Shown in pieces: positions 16,455 to 25,124 of a stretch of DNA of 64,000 nucleotides. Both the position numbers and the translations under genes were made by a program. This stretch comes from Nostoc sp. CHAB 5844 (GTDB lineage: Bacteria > Cyanobacteriota > Cyanobacteriia > Cyanobacteriales > Nostocaceae), in NCBI RefSeq assembly GCF_020829595.1, contig NZ_JAIVFW010000002.1, positions 62,001 through 126,000 of the forward strand, read 5' to 3'. The notes beneath the pieces were generated by a model that did no database searches, had not been told where the DNA came from, and worked only from the letters and a program-made list of their open reading frames with translations. Position 1 is the first letter of the stretch. Each line of letters opens with the position of its first letter.

Positions 16455-17120
16455 ATGAATGCTAAAAATACCTTGAACAGACAAATACTGGTGCAACGCC
16501 TGATTATAGTTGCTACTCCACTGATCTTAGGTCTTTTAGAAATCTGGCATCCCGTTGGGCTACCAGGCAAAACACCTTATGAGTCTGTCTTGCCTGTGGT
16601 TGATTGGTGGCTTGTCCTTCATCTGCTACAATTGCCTCTATTTGGCTTGTTAGGGTTAGCAGTTATTTTTCTGGTTAACAACCTACATGGATGGATAGTG
16701 GTCATCAGTCGCATTGGCATAATATGTTTCATCATTTTTTATAATGCCCTTGATTCAATTATGGGAATAGCCGGCGGCTTGCTCATCCGCAGTACGCGAG
16801 AATTGTCTTCTAATATTCAAATTTTTGCTTCAAAGCAGTTTAACGTGTTCCTCTTTGACCCTATTTTTGGCGGCGGTACTTTGTCTGTCATCGGTGTTTT
16901 AGGTGGTGGTGGCTGGACAATAGGAGTGATAGCGGCAGCCATTGCTCTAAAACGTGCTGGCGCACCGATGTTGTCTGTTATTCTCCTGATTTTTTCGGGA
17001 ATTTTGTTCGGTCTATCCCATGTTCCTCCTACTGGTTCTCTTGGTATGGCGTGTTTCTTCATTGCCGTTACTGTAATTGACCCAGACATATGGAGTGGAA
17101 AAAAACAACGTCAGCTATAA
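16455..17120 (+). CDS. Hypothetical multi-TM membrane protein
   Basis: About 220 residues with five or six hydrophobic segments: RLIIVATPLILGLLEIW, LVLHLLQLPLFGLLGLAV, VISRIGIICFIIFY, GGWTIGVIAAAIAL and a final pair ending FFIAVTVID. No family recognised. I chose ATG 16455 because AGG lies 8 nt upstream; ATG 16449 and GTG 16410 are in frame but less well placed. The TPR lipoprotein starts 21 nt downstream, so the two probably share a transcript. Confidence 0.75.
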   Translation: MNAKNTLNRQILVQRLIIVATPLILGLLEIWHPVGLPGKTPYESVLPVVDWWLVLHLLQLPLFGLLGLAVIFLVNNLHGWIVVISRIGIICFIIFYNALDSIMGIAGGLLIRSTRELSSNIQIFASKQFNVFLFDPIFGGGTLSVIGVLGGGGWTIGVIAAAIALKRAGAPMLSVILLIFSGILFGLSHVPPTGSLGMACFFIAVTVIDPDIWSGKKQRQL

Positions 17121-17141
17121 CAATGAAGATAAGTCTGACAT

Positions 17142-17816
17142 ATGAAACAAAAAATTTATAAAGCCATCTGTTTGTTAGGAACTTTCATTACTCTTAGTGG
17201 AATGTCCCTTGCTTGCAGTAACAACTCACCACAAACTTCCTCAAACTCAGAAAAAGCTGAGAATTTTTACTATCAAGGGTTAGAAAAGGTAAAAAAAGGA
17301 AACTTAAAGGAGGCAGTTAAGCACTTCGATGAATCACTACGGTTAAATCCTAAATATGCAGAAGCGTACAACAACCGTGGTAATACCTACTTTGTCTTGG
17401 GCGACCAGCAACAAGCCATTCAAAATTACAATCAGGCTCTAAAATTCAATCCTAATCTAGCACAGGCTTACTATAATCGTGGTTATGCCTACCATAGGCT
17501 AGGCCAAACAGAAAAAGCTATTAAAGACTATAACGAGACTTTACGGCTCAATCCTAACTATCTTCCCGCCTATGGTAATCGGGCAATTGTACGCTCTCGG
17601 CTAGGAGATAATCAAGGAGCAATAGAGGATTACAGCCAAGTTTTACGGCTCAAGCCAGATATTGCCGAAGTTTATTATAACCGAGGAGCTACCCGCTTTC
17701 AGTTGAGAGACAAGCAGGGAGCATTTGAAGATTTACAAAAGGCGGCACAACTTTTTTCTAAACAGAGAAATAAAACTGGTTATGAAAAGACACAGCAACT
17801 TCTTAGCAAACTTTAG
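17142..17816 (+). CDS. TPR-repeat lipoprotein
   Basis: N-terminal lipoprotein signal with lipobox MSLAC (Cys at about 25). About five tetratricopeptide repeats follow, with the A.A..NRG...LG...AI.DY...L.LNP pattern typical of cyanobacterial TPR proteins. It would sit on the membrane as a protein-protein scaffold. It follows the membrane protein by 21 nt; a complex between them is a reasonable guess without direct support. Confidence 0.88.
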   Translation: MKQKIYKAICLLGTFITLSGMSLACSNNSPQTSSNSEKAENFYYQGLEKVKKGNLKEAVKHFDESLRLNPKYAEAYNNRGNTYFVLGDQQQAIQNYNQALKFNPNLAQAYYNRGYAYHRLGQTEKAIKDYNETLRLNPNYLPAYGNRAIVRSRLGDNQGAIEDYSQVLRLKPDIAEVYYNRGATRFQLRDKQGAFEDLQKAAQLFSKQRNKTGYEKTQQLLSKL

Positions 17817-17979
17817 GAAACTTCTATAAAATCAATTCAATTTATAATCAAATAACGATGACTACATTAGAGCAGAGTTTTAATCGGATAAAAGATGGTT
17901 CTTCGGTTACTTTTATGGAGAACTAATAGTGTCGAAGTGAGACAGCTATGCTGGAGGGAAAAACTTCAGACTTCAGACT

Positions 17980-18858
17980 TCATTCAACATCTTTAATGCG
18001 AGTTCTCCGTTCTAAAATTTCCTTCAGTATCAAGGTGACTACTGCTAACAGTGCCAAAAGTACTGCGGCGGAAAAGGCGGCTTCGGTTTCATACTGTTTG
18101 TAAGCGTCTTCCACAAACAGTGGTAAACTCTGAGTTTTGTCAGCAATGTTACCCGAAACTACAGAAACAGCACCGAATTCTCCCATTGCTCTAGCATTGG
18201 TCAAAATTAAGCCGTAAAGTAATCCCCAACGAATGCCAGGTAAGGTGACACGCCAAAATATTTGCCAATCTTTCGCACCCAAGGTTTTAGCTGCTTCTTC
18301 TTGGTCGCTGCCAAATTCCTCTAACACAGGAATGACTTCTCGTGCGACAAAGGGCATACTAACGAATGCTGTAGCCAAAACCATGCCAGGAAAGGCGAAG
18401 ATAATTTTAATATCGTGGGCTTGCAGGAAAGGGCCAAACCAGCCATTTCGCCCGTAGAGTAAGACAATCATCAACCCTGCGACTACAGGCGAGATAGAAA
18501 AAGGCAGGTCGATAATACTTAAAACTATGGCACGACCAGGGAATTTATGACGAGCGATCGCCCAAGCAGCACATAATCCAAATACTGTATTCAAAGGTAC
18601 GGCAATCAATGCCAGTATGAACGTTAGCCAAGCTGCATGAGTAAAGGCAGGGTGTGTCAAGTTAGCAAAAAATGGCCCAATTCCTTTTTTAAAAGCTTGG
18701 AAAAAAACGTTAATTGCAGGGATGTATTGAATTAAAGCTAAATAAGCAATTGCAATGCCAATTAAAATCGTCGGAACCCAACTTTTCTTTTGTATGGGCT
18801 TGGCTATATCTGTATCAGATGCAGATGAAGAATGAAATCTTGGCTCATTTACTGTCAT
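17980..18858 (-). CDS. cysW: Sulfate ABC transporter permease CysW
   Basis: 292 residues, six TM segments and the binding-protein-dependent permease EAA loop [20 protein letters not shown], which contacts the ATPase. The N-terminal [13 protein letters not shown] and the C-terminal [20 protein letters not shown] are CysW-typical. Last gene of the minus-strand sulfate operon; its start overlaps the cysT end by 14 nt. No cysA ATPase follows before the TPR gene, so the ATPase must be encoded elsewhere. Confidence 0.93.
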   Translation of the reverse strand: MTVNEPRFHSSSASDTDIAKPIQKKSWVPTILIGIAIAYLALIQYIPAINVFFQAFKKGIGPFFANLTHPAFTHAAWLTFILALIAVPLNTVFGLCAAWAIARHKFPGRAIVLSIIDLPFSISPVVAGLMIVLLYGRNGWFGPFLQAHDIKIIFAFPGMVLATAFVSMPFVAREVIPVLEEFGSDQEEAAKTLGAKDWQIFWRVTLPGIRWGLLYGLILTNARAMGEFGAVSVVSGNIADKTQSLPLFVEDAYKQYETEAAFSAAVLLALLAVVTLILKEILERRTRIKDVE

Positions 18859-19726
18859 ATCTTCTTGCCCACGCTTGTAAGAAATTAATTGCCAATAGCA
18901 GTATCAAAGAAATTGTCAGCAGCACCATGCCAATCACAGTAGCGCCAGAATAGTCATACTGCTCTAATCGTTGGAAAATCAGCACCGGCGCAATTAAGTC
19001 TTGAAACGGTGTATTAGAAGAAATAATTACTGTTGAGCCATACTCCCCAACCGCGCGGGAAAAACCTAAAGCAATACCAGTCAAAATCGTGGGGAATAAT
19101 GGCGGTAAAATTACTTTCCAAAATGTTTGCCATTGCGAAGCACCAAGACACCAAGCCGCTTCTTCAATGTCATGTTCCATTTCTTGCAGTACAGGTTGCA
19201 CAGTCCTCACGACAAAAGGTAGGGAGATAAATATCATTGCTACTGCTACACCCAAACGAGTGAAAGATACTTTGATTCCCAATGGCGCTAAAAGCGAACC
19301 AATCCAGCCATTGTCGCTGTAAACTGTTGCCAATGTTAAACCTGCAACGGAAGTTGGCAGGGCAAAAGGTAAGTCTACTGTCGCGTCAACTAGCCTTTTC
19401 AAGGGAAAGTCATAACGTACCAAAACCCAAGCAATTAAAGTCCCAAATACACCATTGAGTAAAGCGGCCGCTATAGATGTGACAAAAGTAACGTTGTAAG
19501 TAGCTAAGGCAACATCACTAGTAGCAATTTCCCAAAACCTAGCCGGAGGTTCTGTACTGGCTTTCAGGAACATCGCAACTATTGGCATAAACAACATAAA
19601 TGTCAGGTATGCCAAAGTAATTCGCCATGTCCAAGGAAGATTCAGCAACTGATGCAGAAACTTCTTCCAGACTGGAGTTTCAGTAACGAGGTTTTGATGT
19701 GGGGATGGAGAAGAAGATACAGCCAT
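18845..19726 (-). CDS. cysT: Sulfate ABC transporter permease CysT
   Basis: 293 residues with six TM segments and the EAA loop [38 protein letters not shown] and [20 protein letters not shown] are CysT signatures. It forms the channel with CysW for sulfate (and probably thiosulfate) uptake across the inner membrane. It lies 82 nt after sbpA with an inverted repeat in between. Confidence 0.94.
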   Translation of the reverse strand: MAVSSSPSPHQNLVTETPVWKKFLHQLLNLPWTWRITLAYLTFMLFMPIVAMFLKASTEPPARFWEIATSDVALATYNVTFVTSIAAALLNGVFGTLIAWVLVRYDFPLKRLVDATVDLPFALPTSVAGLTLATVYSDNGWIGSLLAPLGIKVSFTRLGVAVAMIFISLPFVVRTVQPVLQEMEHDIEEAAWCLGASQWQTFWKVILPPLFPTILTGIALGFSRAVGEYGSTVIISSNTPFQDLIAPVLIFQRLEQYDYSGATVIGMVLLTISLILLLAINFLQAWARRYDSK

Positions 19727-19755
19727 AAAAATGTCATGTGTGCTTGGTCATTTTT

Positions 19756-19796
19756 CATTGGTTATTGGTCATTTGACAAAAGACCAATGACCAATG
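19756..19796. promoter_or_regulatory. Inverted repeat in the sbpA-cysT spacer
   Basis: CATTGGTTATTGGTC pairs with GACCAATGACCAATG. In the mRNA this is a strong hairpin directly after the binding-protein gene, a position where such stems often raise the amount of binding protein over permease. The TTGGTCA units also resemble Nostoc short repeats. Confidence 0.5.
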
Positions 19797-19808
19797 ACTA
19801 ATAATTAA

Positions 19809-20954
19809 TTACCGTTTCTTTTGTGCTTGAATTTTGTCAAACAAAGCGCCATCTTCAAAGAATTTCTTTTGGACTTCACCCCAACCGCCGTAATCTTGAA
19901 CTGTGCCTAAAGTTTTGACGCTGGGAAATTTGTCCTTCACTTCTTTAGTTTGGGCAACAGTTTCATCAACTGGTCGGAATCCTAATTTGGCAAACTCTTG
20001 CTGTGCTTCTGGTGTGTAGAGGAATTTTACGAAAGCTTCTGCAACTTCGCGTGTTCCATGCTTATCAACGTTTTTATCTACCACAGCAATGGGGTTATCA
20101 ATGGAGATATTAACATCAGGGACGATGTAATTGACTTTCTCACCCTTCTGTTCTGCTAGGATGATTTCGTTTTCGTAGTTAATTAAAGCATCCCCTTGAC
20201 CTTGCTTGAAGAAGGCATCTGTGGCTTCACGAGCATCTTTAGTCAAAAGCGGGACATTTTTGTAAACTGTGGTAACAAATTCTGTGGCTTTTGCTTCGTC
20301 GCCACCCGTTTTAATTGCTGAGTTCCACAAAGCTAAGAAATTCCAGCGAGCAATCCCAGATGTTTTCGGGTCAGCAGTAATCAGTTTGACATCATTTTTG
20401 GCTAAATCTGCCCAGATTTTGATACCTTTGGGGTTGCCTGCACGGGTTACTAATGCCGCCACAGATTTAGAAACTATGCCATCGTTGGGAACTTCTTTCT
20501 CCCATCCTGGCTGAATTAAGCCAGCTTTTTCGATTTTTTGGGTATCTAATGCTAGTGCGAGGTGAACAACATCTGCTTCTAAGCCATCGATGACGGCGCG
20601 AGTTTGAGAGCCAGAGCCGCCATAACTTTGTTTGAAGGTGACAGTTTGGTTATGTTCTTGTTTCCACTTTTCGACAAACTTGGGAATGATGGCTTCGTGA
20701 GCGGCTTTAGTTACAGCAAAGGAAACTAAAGTGAGTTCAACGTTTGGCTTGTTCGCTGCTACTGGACTAGCAGAAGGAGTTTCACCAGCAGAATTATTGC
20801 CATTTCCACCGGAGCAGGCGGCCAGCGCCACACTCAAAATAGCACCTACAAGTGTGAGCGATACAAAACCTTTGAGCGAATTGAGTCTGAACCGATATGA
20901 TCTGTGTTGAGTTGTAAGTTGCGATCGCTTCTGGGGATGCTGCCAAAAATTCAT
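19809..20954 (-). CDS. sbpA: Sulfate-binding lipoprotein
   Basis: Periplasmic receptor of the sulfate ABC transporter. A basic N-terminus and hydrophobic stretch end in the lipobox ALAAC, so it is membrane-tethered. The mature domain has the Sbp pattern: LTLVSFAVTKAAHEAIIPKF, QSYGGSGSQTRAVIDGLEAD, a TADPKTSG region, and LGFRPVD near the C-terminus. It is first in the operon sbpA-cysT-cysW. The 300-bp leader likely holds a sulfur-responsive promoter, but I recognise no specific site. Confidence 0.94.
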   Translation of the reverse strand: MNFWQHPQKRSQLTTQHRSYRFRLNSLKGFVSLTLVGAILSVALAACSGGNGNNSAGETPSASPVAANKPNVELTLVSFAVTKAAHEAIIPKFVEKWKQEHNQTVTFKQSYGGSGSQTRAVIDGLEADVVHLALALDTQKIEKAGLIQPGWEKEVPNDGIVSKSVAALVTRAGNPKGIKIWADLAKNDVKLITADPKTSGIARWNFLALWNSAIKTGGDEAKATEFVTTVYKNVPLLTKDAREATDAFFKQGQGDALINYENEIILAEQKGEKVNYIVPDVNISIDNPIAVVDKNVDKHGTREVAEAFVKFLYTPEAQQEFAKLGFRPVDETVAQTKEVKDKFPSVKTLGTVQDYGGWGEVQKKFFEDGALFDKIQAQKKR

Positions 20955-21166
20955 TCCGTGACTCCTCTCAATCTACGGTAAATTGATGTATATATAGTTA
21001 TATAAGGTTTATATTACTGGATGATTGCACCTATTAGTAATGTTTAATTGCAAACCAAACAAAAAATTCATATTCTTGATAAAGAATAGGGAGATTTTAG
21101 CAGTTTCATTGGCAATTAAAAAATATTCACACAAAAATTACACACGCTCGTTTCTAATATTTAATA

Positions 21167-21220
21167 GCGATCGCTCCCCAACCAAAGCCAAATCAGGAGT
21201 TTTGGTAGAGGAGCGATCGC
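21167..21220. terminator. HIP1-armed hairpin upstream of sbpA
   Basis: GCGATCGCTCC and GGAGCGATCGC form a stem extended by partial pairing of CCAAA and TTTGG. It lies just after the end of the small minus-strand gene at 21250 and could end that transcript. T-richness downstream is modest. Confidence 0.45.
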
Positions 21221-21249
21221 ATAATTGAACTTAGTTTAATTGCGCTTCA

Positions 21250-21609
21250 TTACTTTGGCACAACCGCGCTTGAACGTACAGTCCGCTTGCGATCGCTTTT
21301 CCGAGTACCGCCAGCCATCTGATACTCATGGCTGTTGTTCCCAAATTTATAAGCAATACCACGCAAAATTTTATCAGAGTAGTCTGCCAAGTCTTTTTCA
21401 TTTTCGAGGATTTGGGTTCGTAAGACATCAATGGTAGAGAGGATAGTATTGTATGTTTCCAGAGATTTTCTGAGGTTTTCAATTTTATCTGTATAATCTT
21501 TAACGGTTAACCCTTCTCCGACATCAAGAGTTTGATTAATAGATTTAATACTTGCTAGACGTACTTCAGCTTTGCCAAGAGTCCGTGAATTGCGTTTACT
21601 TCTTGCCAT
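21250..21609 (-). CDS. Small conserved-looking hypothetical protein
   Basis: 119 residues, charged, mainly alpha-helical. The region TDKIENLRKSLETYNTILST, followed by IDVLRTQILENEKDLADYSDK, looks like a coiled coil. Basic at both ends (MARSKRNSRTL, TRKSDRKRTVRSS). No known domain recognised. The even codon use and clean start near a purine-rich upstream stretch suggest it is real. It sits alone before the tandem repeats at 21.8 kb. Confidence 0.65.
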   Translation of the reverse strand: MARSKRNSRTLGKAEVRLASIKSINQTLDVGEGLTVKDYTDKIENLRKSLETYNTILSTIDVLRTQILENEKDLADYSDKILRGIAYKFGNNSHEYQMAGGTRKSDRKRTVRSSAVVPK

Positions 21610-21796
21610 AATTAATACTCATTTTTTGAATTACTGATAACTCTATAGTGGACAATTGTGGAAAAAGTTGTCATACGTAAAATTGTTGATTTTTATAAAA
21701 AAGCCTAAAATTTAATCGCTTTATGCCAATTTGTAATTACTAATTCGGAATTACGTAGATGTACTTTGCGCGGCTTCCCGTAGAATATTACGAATT

Positions 21797-22015
21797 GCCA
21801 TAACGTCAAAGCGGAAGCTCTTACACACTGCGCGAAACACGGAAACGCGAAAACGGAAGCTCTTGCAACGAAGACGGAAGCTGCTACAGGCTGCGCGAAA
21901 CACGGAAACGCGAAGACGGAAGCTCTTGCAACGAAGACGGAAGCTGCTACACACTGCGCGAAACACGGAAACGCGAAGACGGAAGCTCTTGCAACGAAGA
22001 CGGAAACTGCTACAA
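21797..22015. repeat. 63-bp tandem repeat (three 21-bp subunits)
   Basis: About three and a half copies of a 63-bp period. Each period is itself three related 21-mers, for example GACGGAAGCTCTTGCAACGAA and GACGGAAGCTGCTACACACTG. The period is a multiple of three, so the minus strand stays open and would encode Arg/Phe/Cys heptads (SFRLRCK, SFRLRVS, VFRAVCS). I regard that ORF as a by-product of the repeat. Confidence 0.85.
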
Positions 22016-22077
22016 GGAAAAATGTTTTGATATTTGCTCAGTAATATGTTGTTATTTAACAGAGCATGAAAAATACG

Positions 22078-22152
22078 CCACCCTAGCCCTCCGCTTTACA
22101 AGGGGAGGGAACAGTTTCCCCCCTTTGCAAGGGGGGATTAAGGGGGGTAATT
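22078..22152 (+). repeat. Left direct repeat flanking the DUF559 gene
   Basis: About 75 bp, CCACCCTAGCCCTCC then GGGGAGGGAACAGTTTCCCC and TTTGCAAGGGGGGATTAAGG. Nearly identical to the repeat at 22594-22671. A fragment (TTTGCAAGGGGGGTAATT) recurs at about 22177. Confidence 0.88.
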
Positions 22153-22222
22153 CGAGTGGTGTTTATACCGTAGCCTTTGCAAGGGGGGTAATTTAGAATT
22201 ACCAAAAATCAACTTAGATATT

Positions 22223-22603
22223 ATGACAGAGCTTTATAACAAAACCTCAGAAAAAGAAAAAAGGCGCTCGCTTCGTCATAATATGCCACCTGCTGAAAAG
22301 ATTGTGTGGGAAAGGTTGAAAAATCGGCAAATAGATGGTTGCAAATTTCGTAGACAGTACAGTATTGATCTATTTGTTGTAGATTTTTATTGTCCTGAAT
22401 TGAAACTGGCTGTAGAAATTGATGGTAATAGTCATTTTCAAGAAGGAGCGCAGGTTTATGATTATGAACGACAATGTTTTCTTGAGTCTAAAGGGGCTCG
22501 TTTTTTAAGGTTTACAAATCAACAGGTTTATCAAGAGTTGGAAGGTGTGATCACAATGATTGCACAAACAGTTTGTCAATTGCGGAAGATTACCCCACCC
22601 TAG
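22223..22603 (+). CDS. DUF559 (Vsr-like) endonuclease-domain protein
   Basis: 126 residues. The PD-(D/E)xK-type DUF559 pattern is clear: MPPAEKIVWERLKNRQIDGC, then FRRQYSIDLFVVDFYCPELK, and LAVEIDGNSHFQ with the catalytic D/E residues. The C-terminal RFLRFTNQQVYQELEGV is also typical. These small proteins resemble very-short-patch repair nucleases, but cellular roles are unproven. The gene lies between two 75-bp direct repeats, and its final codons (TPP) and stop lie inside the right repeat. This suggests gene and repeats move or were copied together. Confidence 0.92.
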   Translation: MTELYNKTSEKEKRRSLRHNMPPAEKIVWERLKNRQIDGCKFRRQYSIDLFVVDFYCPELKLAVEIDGNSHFQEGAQVYDYERQCFLESKGARFLRFTNQQVYQELEGVITMIAQTVCQLRKITPP

Positions 22604-22671
22604 CCCTCCCCTTGCAAAGGGGAGGGAACAGTTTCCCCCCTTTGCAAGGGGGGATTAAGGCGAGTAATTTA
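22594..22671 (+). repeat. Right direct repeat flanking the DUF559 gene
   Basis: Same sequence and orientation as 22078-22152, with small differences (CCCCTTGCAAAGGGGAGGG against CCGCTTTACAAGGGGAGGG). The repeat supplies the TAG stop of the DUF559 gene. Confidence 0.88.
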
Positions 22672-22770
22672 ATTGCAGTCACACTTTCAAACAAAACCAA
22701 ATTAGTAATCTTAGTTAGTGATGTATGCGATCGCAATTTTCAAGAATTATTAGCTGTTGCCGGGGAACTA

Positions 22771-22874
22771 ATACCATTTCACTTGAAAATTGATACATTT
22801 AGGCAGGCAGAGGAGCAGGGGAGCAGAAGGGCAGAGGAGAAATTATTTGTATCATTTATTTGGTGAAATGGTAT
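22771..22874. mobile_element. ATACCA-family MITE, copy 3
   Basis: Inverted ends ATACCATTTCAC/GTGAAATGGTAT are perfect over 12 bp, with a purine-rich core (AGGCAGAGGAGCAGGGGAGC). Its right end encodes the C-terminus and stop of dacB. Confidence 0.85.
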
Positions 22875-24348
22875 AACAGTTTCGGCGTAGCTGTGTGAAC
22901 AACACAACAATATCATCAATAGCTTGGCGTATAGTGCTGGCTGGTTGTTCAGATTGATTCACCATAATACTAAAAACTAACGGCTCGTACTGTGGTGAAT
23001 CTACATATCCTGATAGAGAAATTGCACCTGTTAAAGTGCCAGTTTTTGCATGGACAATTCCTTGAGCAGATGTGTTACGAAACCGATTTGTTAAAGAACC
23101 ACTTACTCCAGCCACAGGTAAAGAAGCACGAAAAATCTTTGCTTCTGGTGATGTTGCTATTGCTTGTAAAACTTGTACCAAAGCTGCGGGACTAATTAAA
23201 TTTTTCCGCGATAATCCTGAACCATCTACTACACTATAACTGGTTGGGTTAACTCCTAATTGAGTTAAAGTTTCTTGCATTCCTTTTAACCCAACATCAG
23301 CAGTACTTTGATTTTTTGCTAATTGTTTTTTGTGAGCTAAAGCTCTTAATAAAGCCTCAGCAAACAAATTATTACTGTTTAAATTTGTCTCCATTAACAA
23401 CTCCGACAAAGGCGGAGATTCAATTGCTGCAACTTCTTGTTCGTTGTTACCATCACTAGCGATAGTTGTTTGTTGGACAGAAATGCCTTCTGCTGCTAAA
23501 CTTTGACGAAAGTGACGTAAGAAATTTTGTACAGGGTCAAATACAGCGATCGCAGTAATATCTGGTTGTGAATTTACAGGCAGTTGCCCTTGTAAATGCA
23601 GCACCGCCCCTTTTAAGTCACGCCTGACTTCGACTAACCTTGGTTCATCTTTTTGAGCGGTGACAGAGTTGTTTTCGACTCGCCACTGATAGGCTTCTGT
23701 AGGATCAGCCCACTTAATTTGTAGTGGTTTGCCTATTGTTTGAGGCAACACTGTTAATACAGCAGCATTTTCATTCAAAATCAGACTGTTAACTGGTGCG
23801 CCATAATAAGCTTGGACATCTTCCCATTGCCAACTGGGATTAATAACTTCTCCTTGAAAATAACTATCATCAGCAATCAATTTATTGACTTGAGTAATAC
23901 CTTGTTGACGTAGCTGTTTTGCTAATAGTGTTAATTGAGCATTTTTGAAACTAGGATCTCCCCTACCAACTACACGCAAATTACCATCAGCATCTTGATA
24001 AACCGAGGTACGAATGCGAAAATTTGCTCCCAATTGCTTGAGTGCCGCAGCTGTCGTTAACAACTTAGCATTAGAAGCAGGAGTAAAGTATTTCTCCGCA
24101 TCATGACTGTAAAGAGTTTGAGTAGAAACTAAGTTTTTAACTAAAATTCCCCAGCGGGCGCGACTGAACAAAGGACGATTAATTGTAGTATCTATAGATG
24201 TCGCCAGTTGGGCAGGGCAAAGTGATTTTGTGGTAGTCGCAGGCGGAACTGGCGTTTGGGCTTTAACTGCTTGTTGGGTGATACCAATGTGAGTCCCAAG
24301 AAACAATAGCATCAAACTCAGGGAAATTTTTTGAGAAAACATACTCAA
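22852..24348 (-). CDS. dacB: D-alanyl-D-alanine carboxypeptidase/endopeptidase (PBP4, S13)
   Basis: Periplasmic penicillin-binding protein that trims or opens peptidoglycan cross-links. Signal peptide at residues 1-31. The three active-site motifs are present: SNAK (Ser92, Lys95), SNN in ETNLNSNNLF, and KTG in HAKTGTLTG. The long insert between the first two is normal for class C PBP4. The final codons (YTISPNK) and TGA stop are the right end of an ATACCA-family MITE, so the tail has been rewritten. The S13 core is otherwise complete. Confidence 0.93.
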   Translation of the reverse strand: MSMFSQKISLSLMLLFLGTHIGITQQAVKAQTPVPPATTTKSLCPAQLATSIDTTINRPLFSRARWGILVKNLVSTQTLYSHDAEKYFTPASNAKLLTTAAALKQLGANFRIRTSVYQDADGNLRVVGRGDPSFKNAQLTLLAKQLRQQGITQVNKLIADDSYFQGEVINPSWQWEDVQAYYGAPVNSLILNENAAVLTVLPQTIGKPLQIKWADPTEAYQWRVENNSVTAQKDEPRLVEVRRDLKGAVLHLQGQLPVNSQPDITAIAVFDPVQNFLRHFRQSLAAEGISVQQTTIASDGNNEQEVAAIESPPLSELLMETNLNSNNLFAEALLRALAHKKQLAKNQSTADVGLKGMQETLTQLGVNPTSYSVVDGSGLSRKNLISPAALVQVLQAIATSPEAKIFRASLPVAGVSGSLTNRFRNTSAQGIVHAKTGTLTGAISLSGYVDSPQYEPLVFSIMVNQSEQPASTIRQAIDDIVVLFTQLRRNCYTISPNK

Positions 24349-24417
24349 ACTTCTACATAGAGAACTGACAGTTATATTATTTTGTAGTGTTTGGCGATCG
24401 CATGGTTCAATGTAGGG

Positions 24418-24813
24418 TTAATAAACCTCATCATGCGTCCCAATGTCGAGCAGAACAATAACTTCATTATTTGTTTCTGCATCTAGTTCAATGGAGAAGA
24501 CAATACGACAATCATAACCGCAAGAGCATGACTGAAGACCGTTGAGTTTGCCGCTTAGTTTGTGAGTAGCCAAGACTTGGGCAAATAAGCAATCACCTAA
24601 TTTGCAATTTAGACCGCAGGGGGGCAGGGGAGCAGGGGAGAGGGTTTGAGTCTTTTATTCACAATTTCAATAGTGCAACTTGTAGGCGCAATAGCTTACG
24701 TCTGTTTCCATTTGTTGAAGAGTTTCTTCAATGCTTTGCTGAAGTTCAGCATTTCGCTTGACAAACTTACGGAATGCTCGTTTGAATTTTGGTGTCAAAA
24801 CCAGCAGTCTCAT
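24418..24813 (-). pseudogene. RelE/YafQ-type toxin gene, interrupted
   Basis: Read on the minus strand, ATG 24813 overlaps the antitoxin stop (ATGA). It gives MRLLVLTPKFKRAFRKFVKR and so on to QQMETDVS, then stops. After about 110 bp of foreign sequence the reading resumes: LATHKLSGKLNGLQSCSCGY, then DCRIVFSIELDAE and LLDIGTHDEVY with a stop at 24418. These are the two halves of a RelE-superfamily mRNA-interferase-like toxin. The insert has weak inverted ends (TAAGCTATTGC and TAAGCAATCACC, by strand) and a core GGGGGCAGGGGAGCAGGGGA. The toxin should be inactive. Confidence 0.82.
24575..24695. mobile_element. Small element inserted in the toxin gene
   Basis: The segment separating the two toxin halves. 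Boundaries are approximate and were set where toxin-like translation stops and resumes. It has a polypurine core and partly inverted ends; the family is not recognised elsewhere in the window. Confidence 0.55.
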
Positions 24814-25037
24814 TTCTCTGTTTCATTCGAAGACTGACGTAATGCTGCAATAACATCTTGGGCTGACTGATGCGGATATTTACCTGTATGGAAATCAGCT
24901 AAAGTTTGTTGGGCATCTGTCGCTATTTCGGTACGACGATTTTCGTGGTAGCGATTTTGTAGAATCTTGATGAGCATTTCTTGCTGTTCGTAGGAAAGTT
25001 GCAAAGCATCTTCCAACACTTGATCGAGAGTACGCAT
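24810..25037 (-). CDS. Antitoxin of a type II RelE-like module
   Basis: 75 residues, MRTLDQVLEDALQLSYEQQE then MLIKILQNRYHENRRTEIAT, with a flexible C-terminal half. This is the pattern of the short cyanobacterial antitoxins paired with RelE/YafQ-type toxins. Its stop overlaps the toxin start by 4 nt. The antitoxin is intact while the toxin is broken, so it is an orphan unless it serves a related toxin elsewhere. Confidence 0.82.
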   Translation of the reverse strand: MRTLDQVLEDALQLSYEQQEMLIKILQNRYHENRRTEIATDAQQTLADFHTGKYPHQSAQDVIAALRQSSNETEK

Positions 25038-25124
25038 GATGAAATTGGATGATTAACTTGAAGGTTGAACAAGATGACGAATTTGAGTGAATTATAGCGT
25101 TCTCTTACTTAGGCGTTAATCAGA

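Noticed and set aside
17980-20954. Molybdate rather than sulfate transporter
   Set aside because: Two separate permeases of CysT and CysW type and an Sbp-type receptor fit sulfate; molybdate systems use one permease and ModA.
21751-21966. Arg/Cys-rich 71-codon ORF on the minus strand
   Set aside because: Open only because the tandem repeat period is a multiple of three.
21797-22015. CRISPR array
   Set aside because: The units are contiguous with no unique spacers between them.
22573-22866. 97-codon ORF after the DUF559 gene
   Set aside because: Made of the direct repeat and an ATACCA MITE; overlaps dacB.
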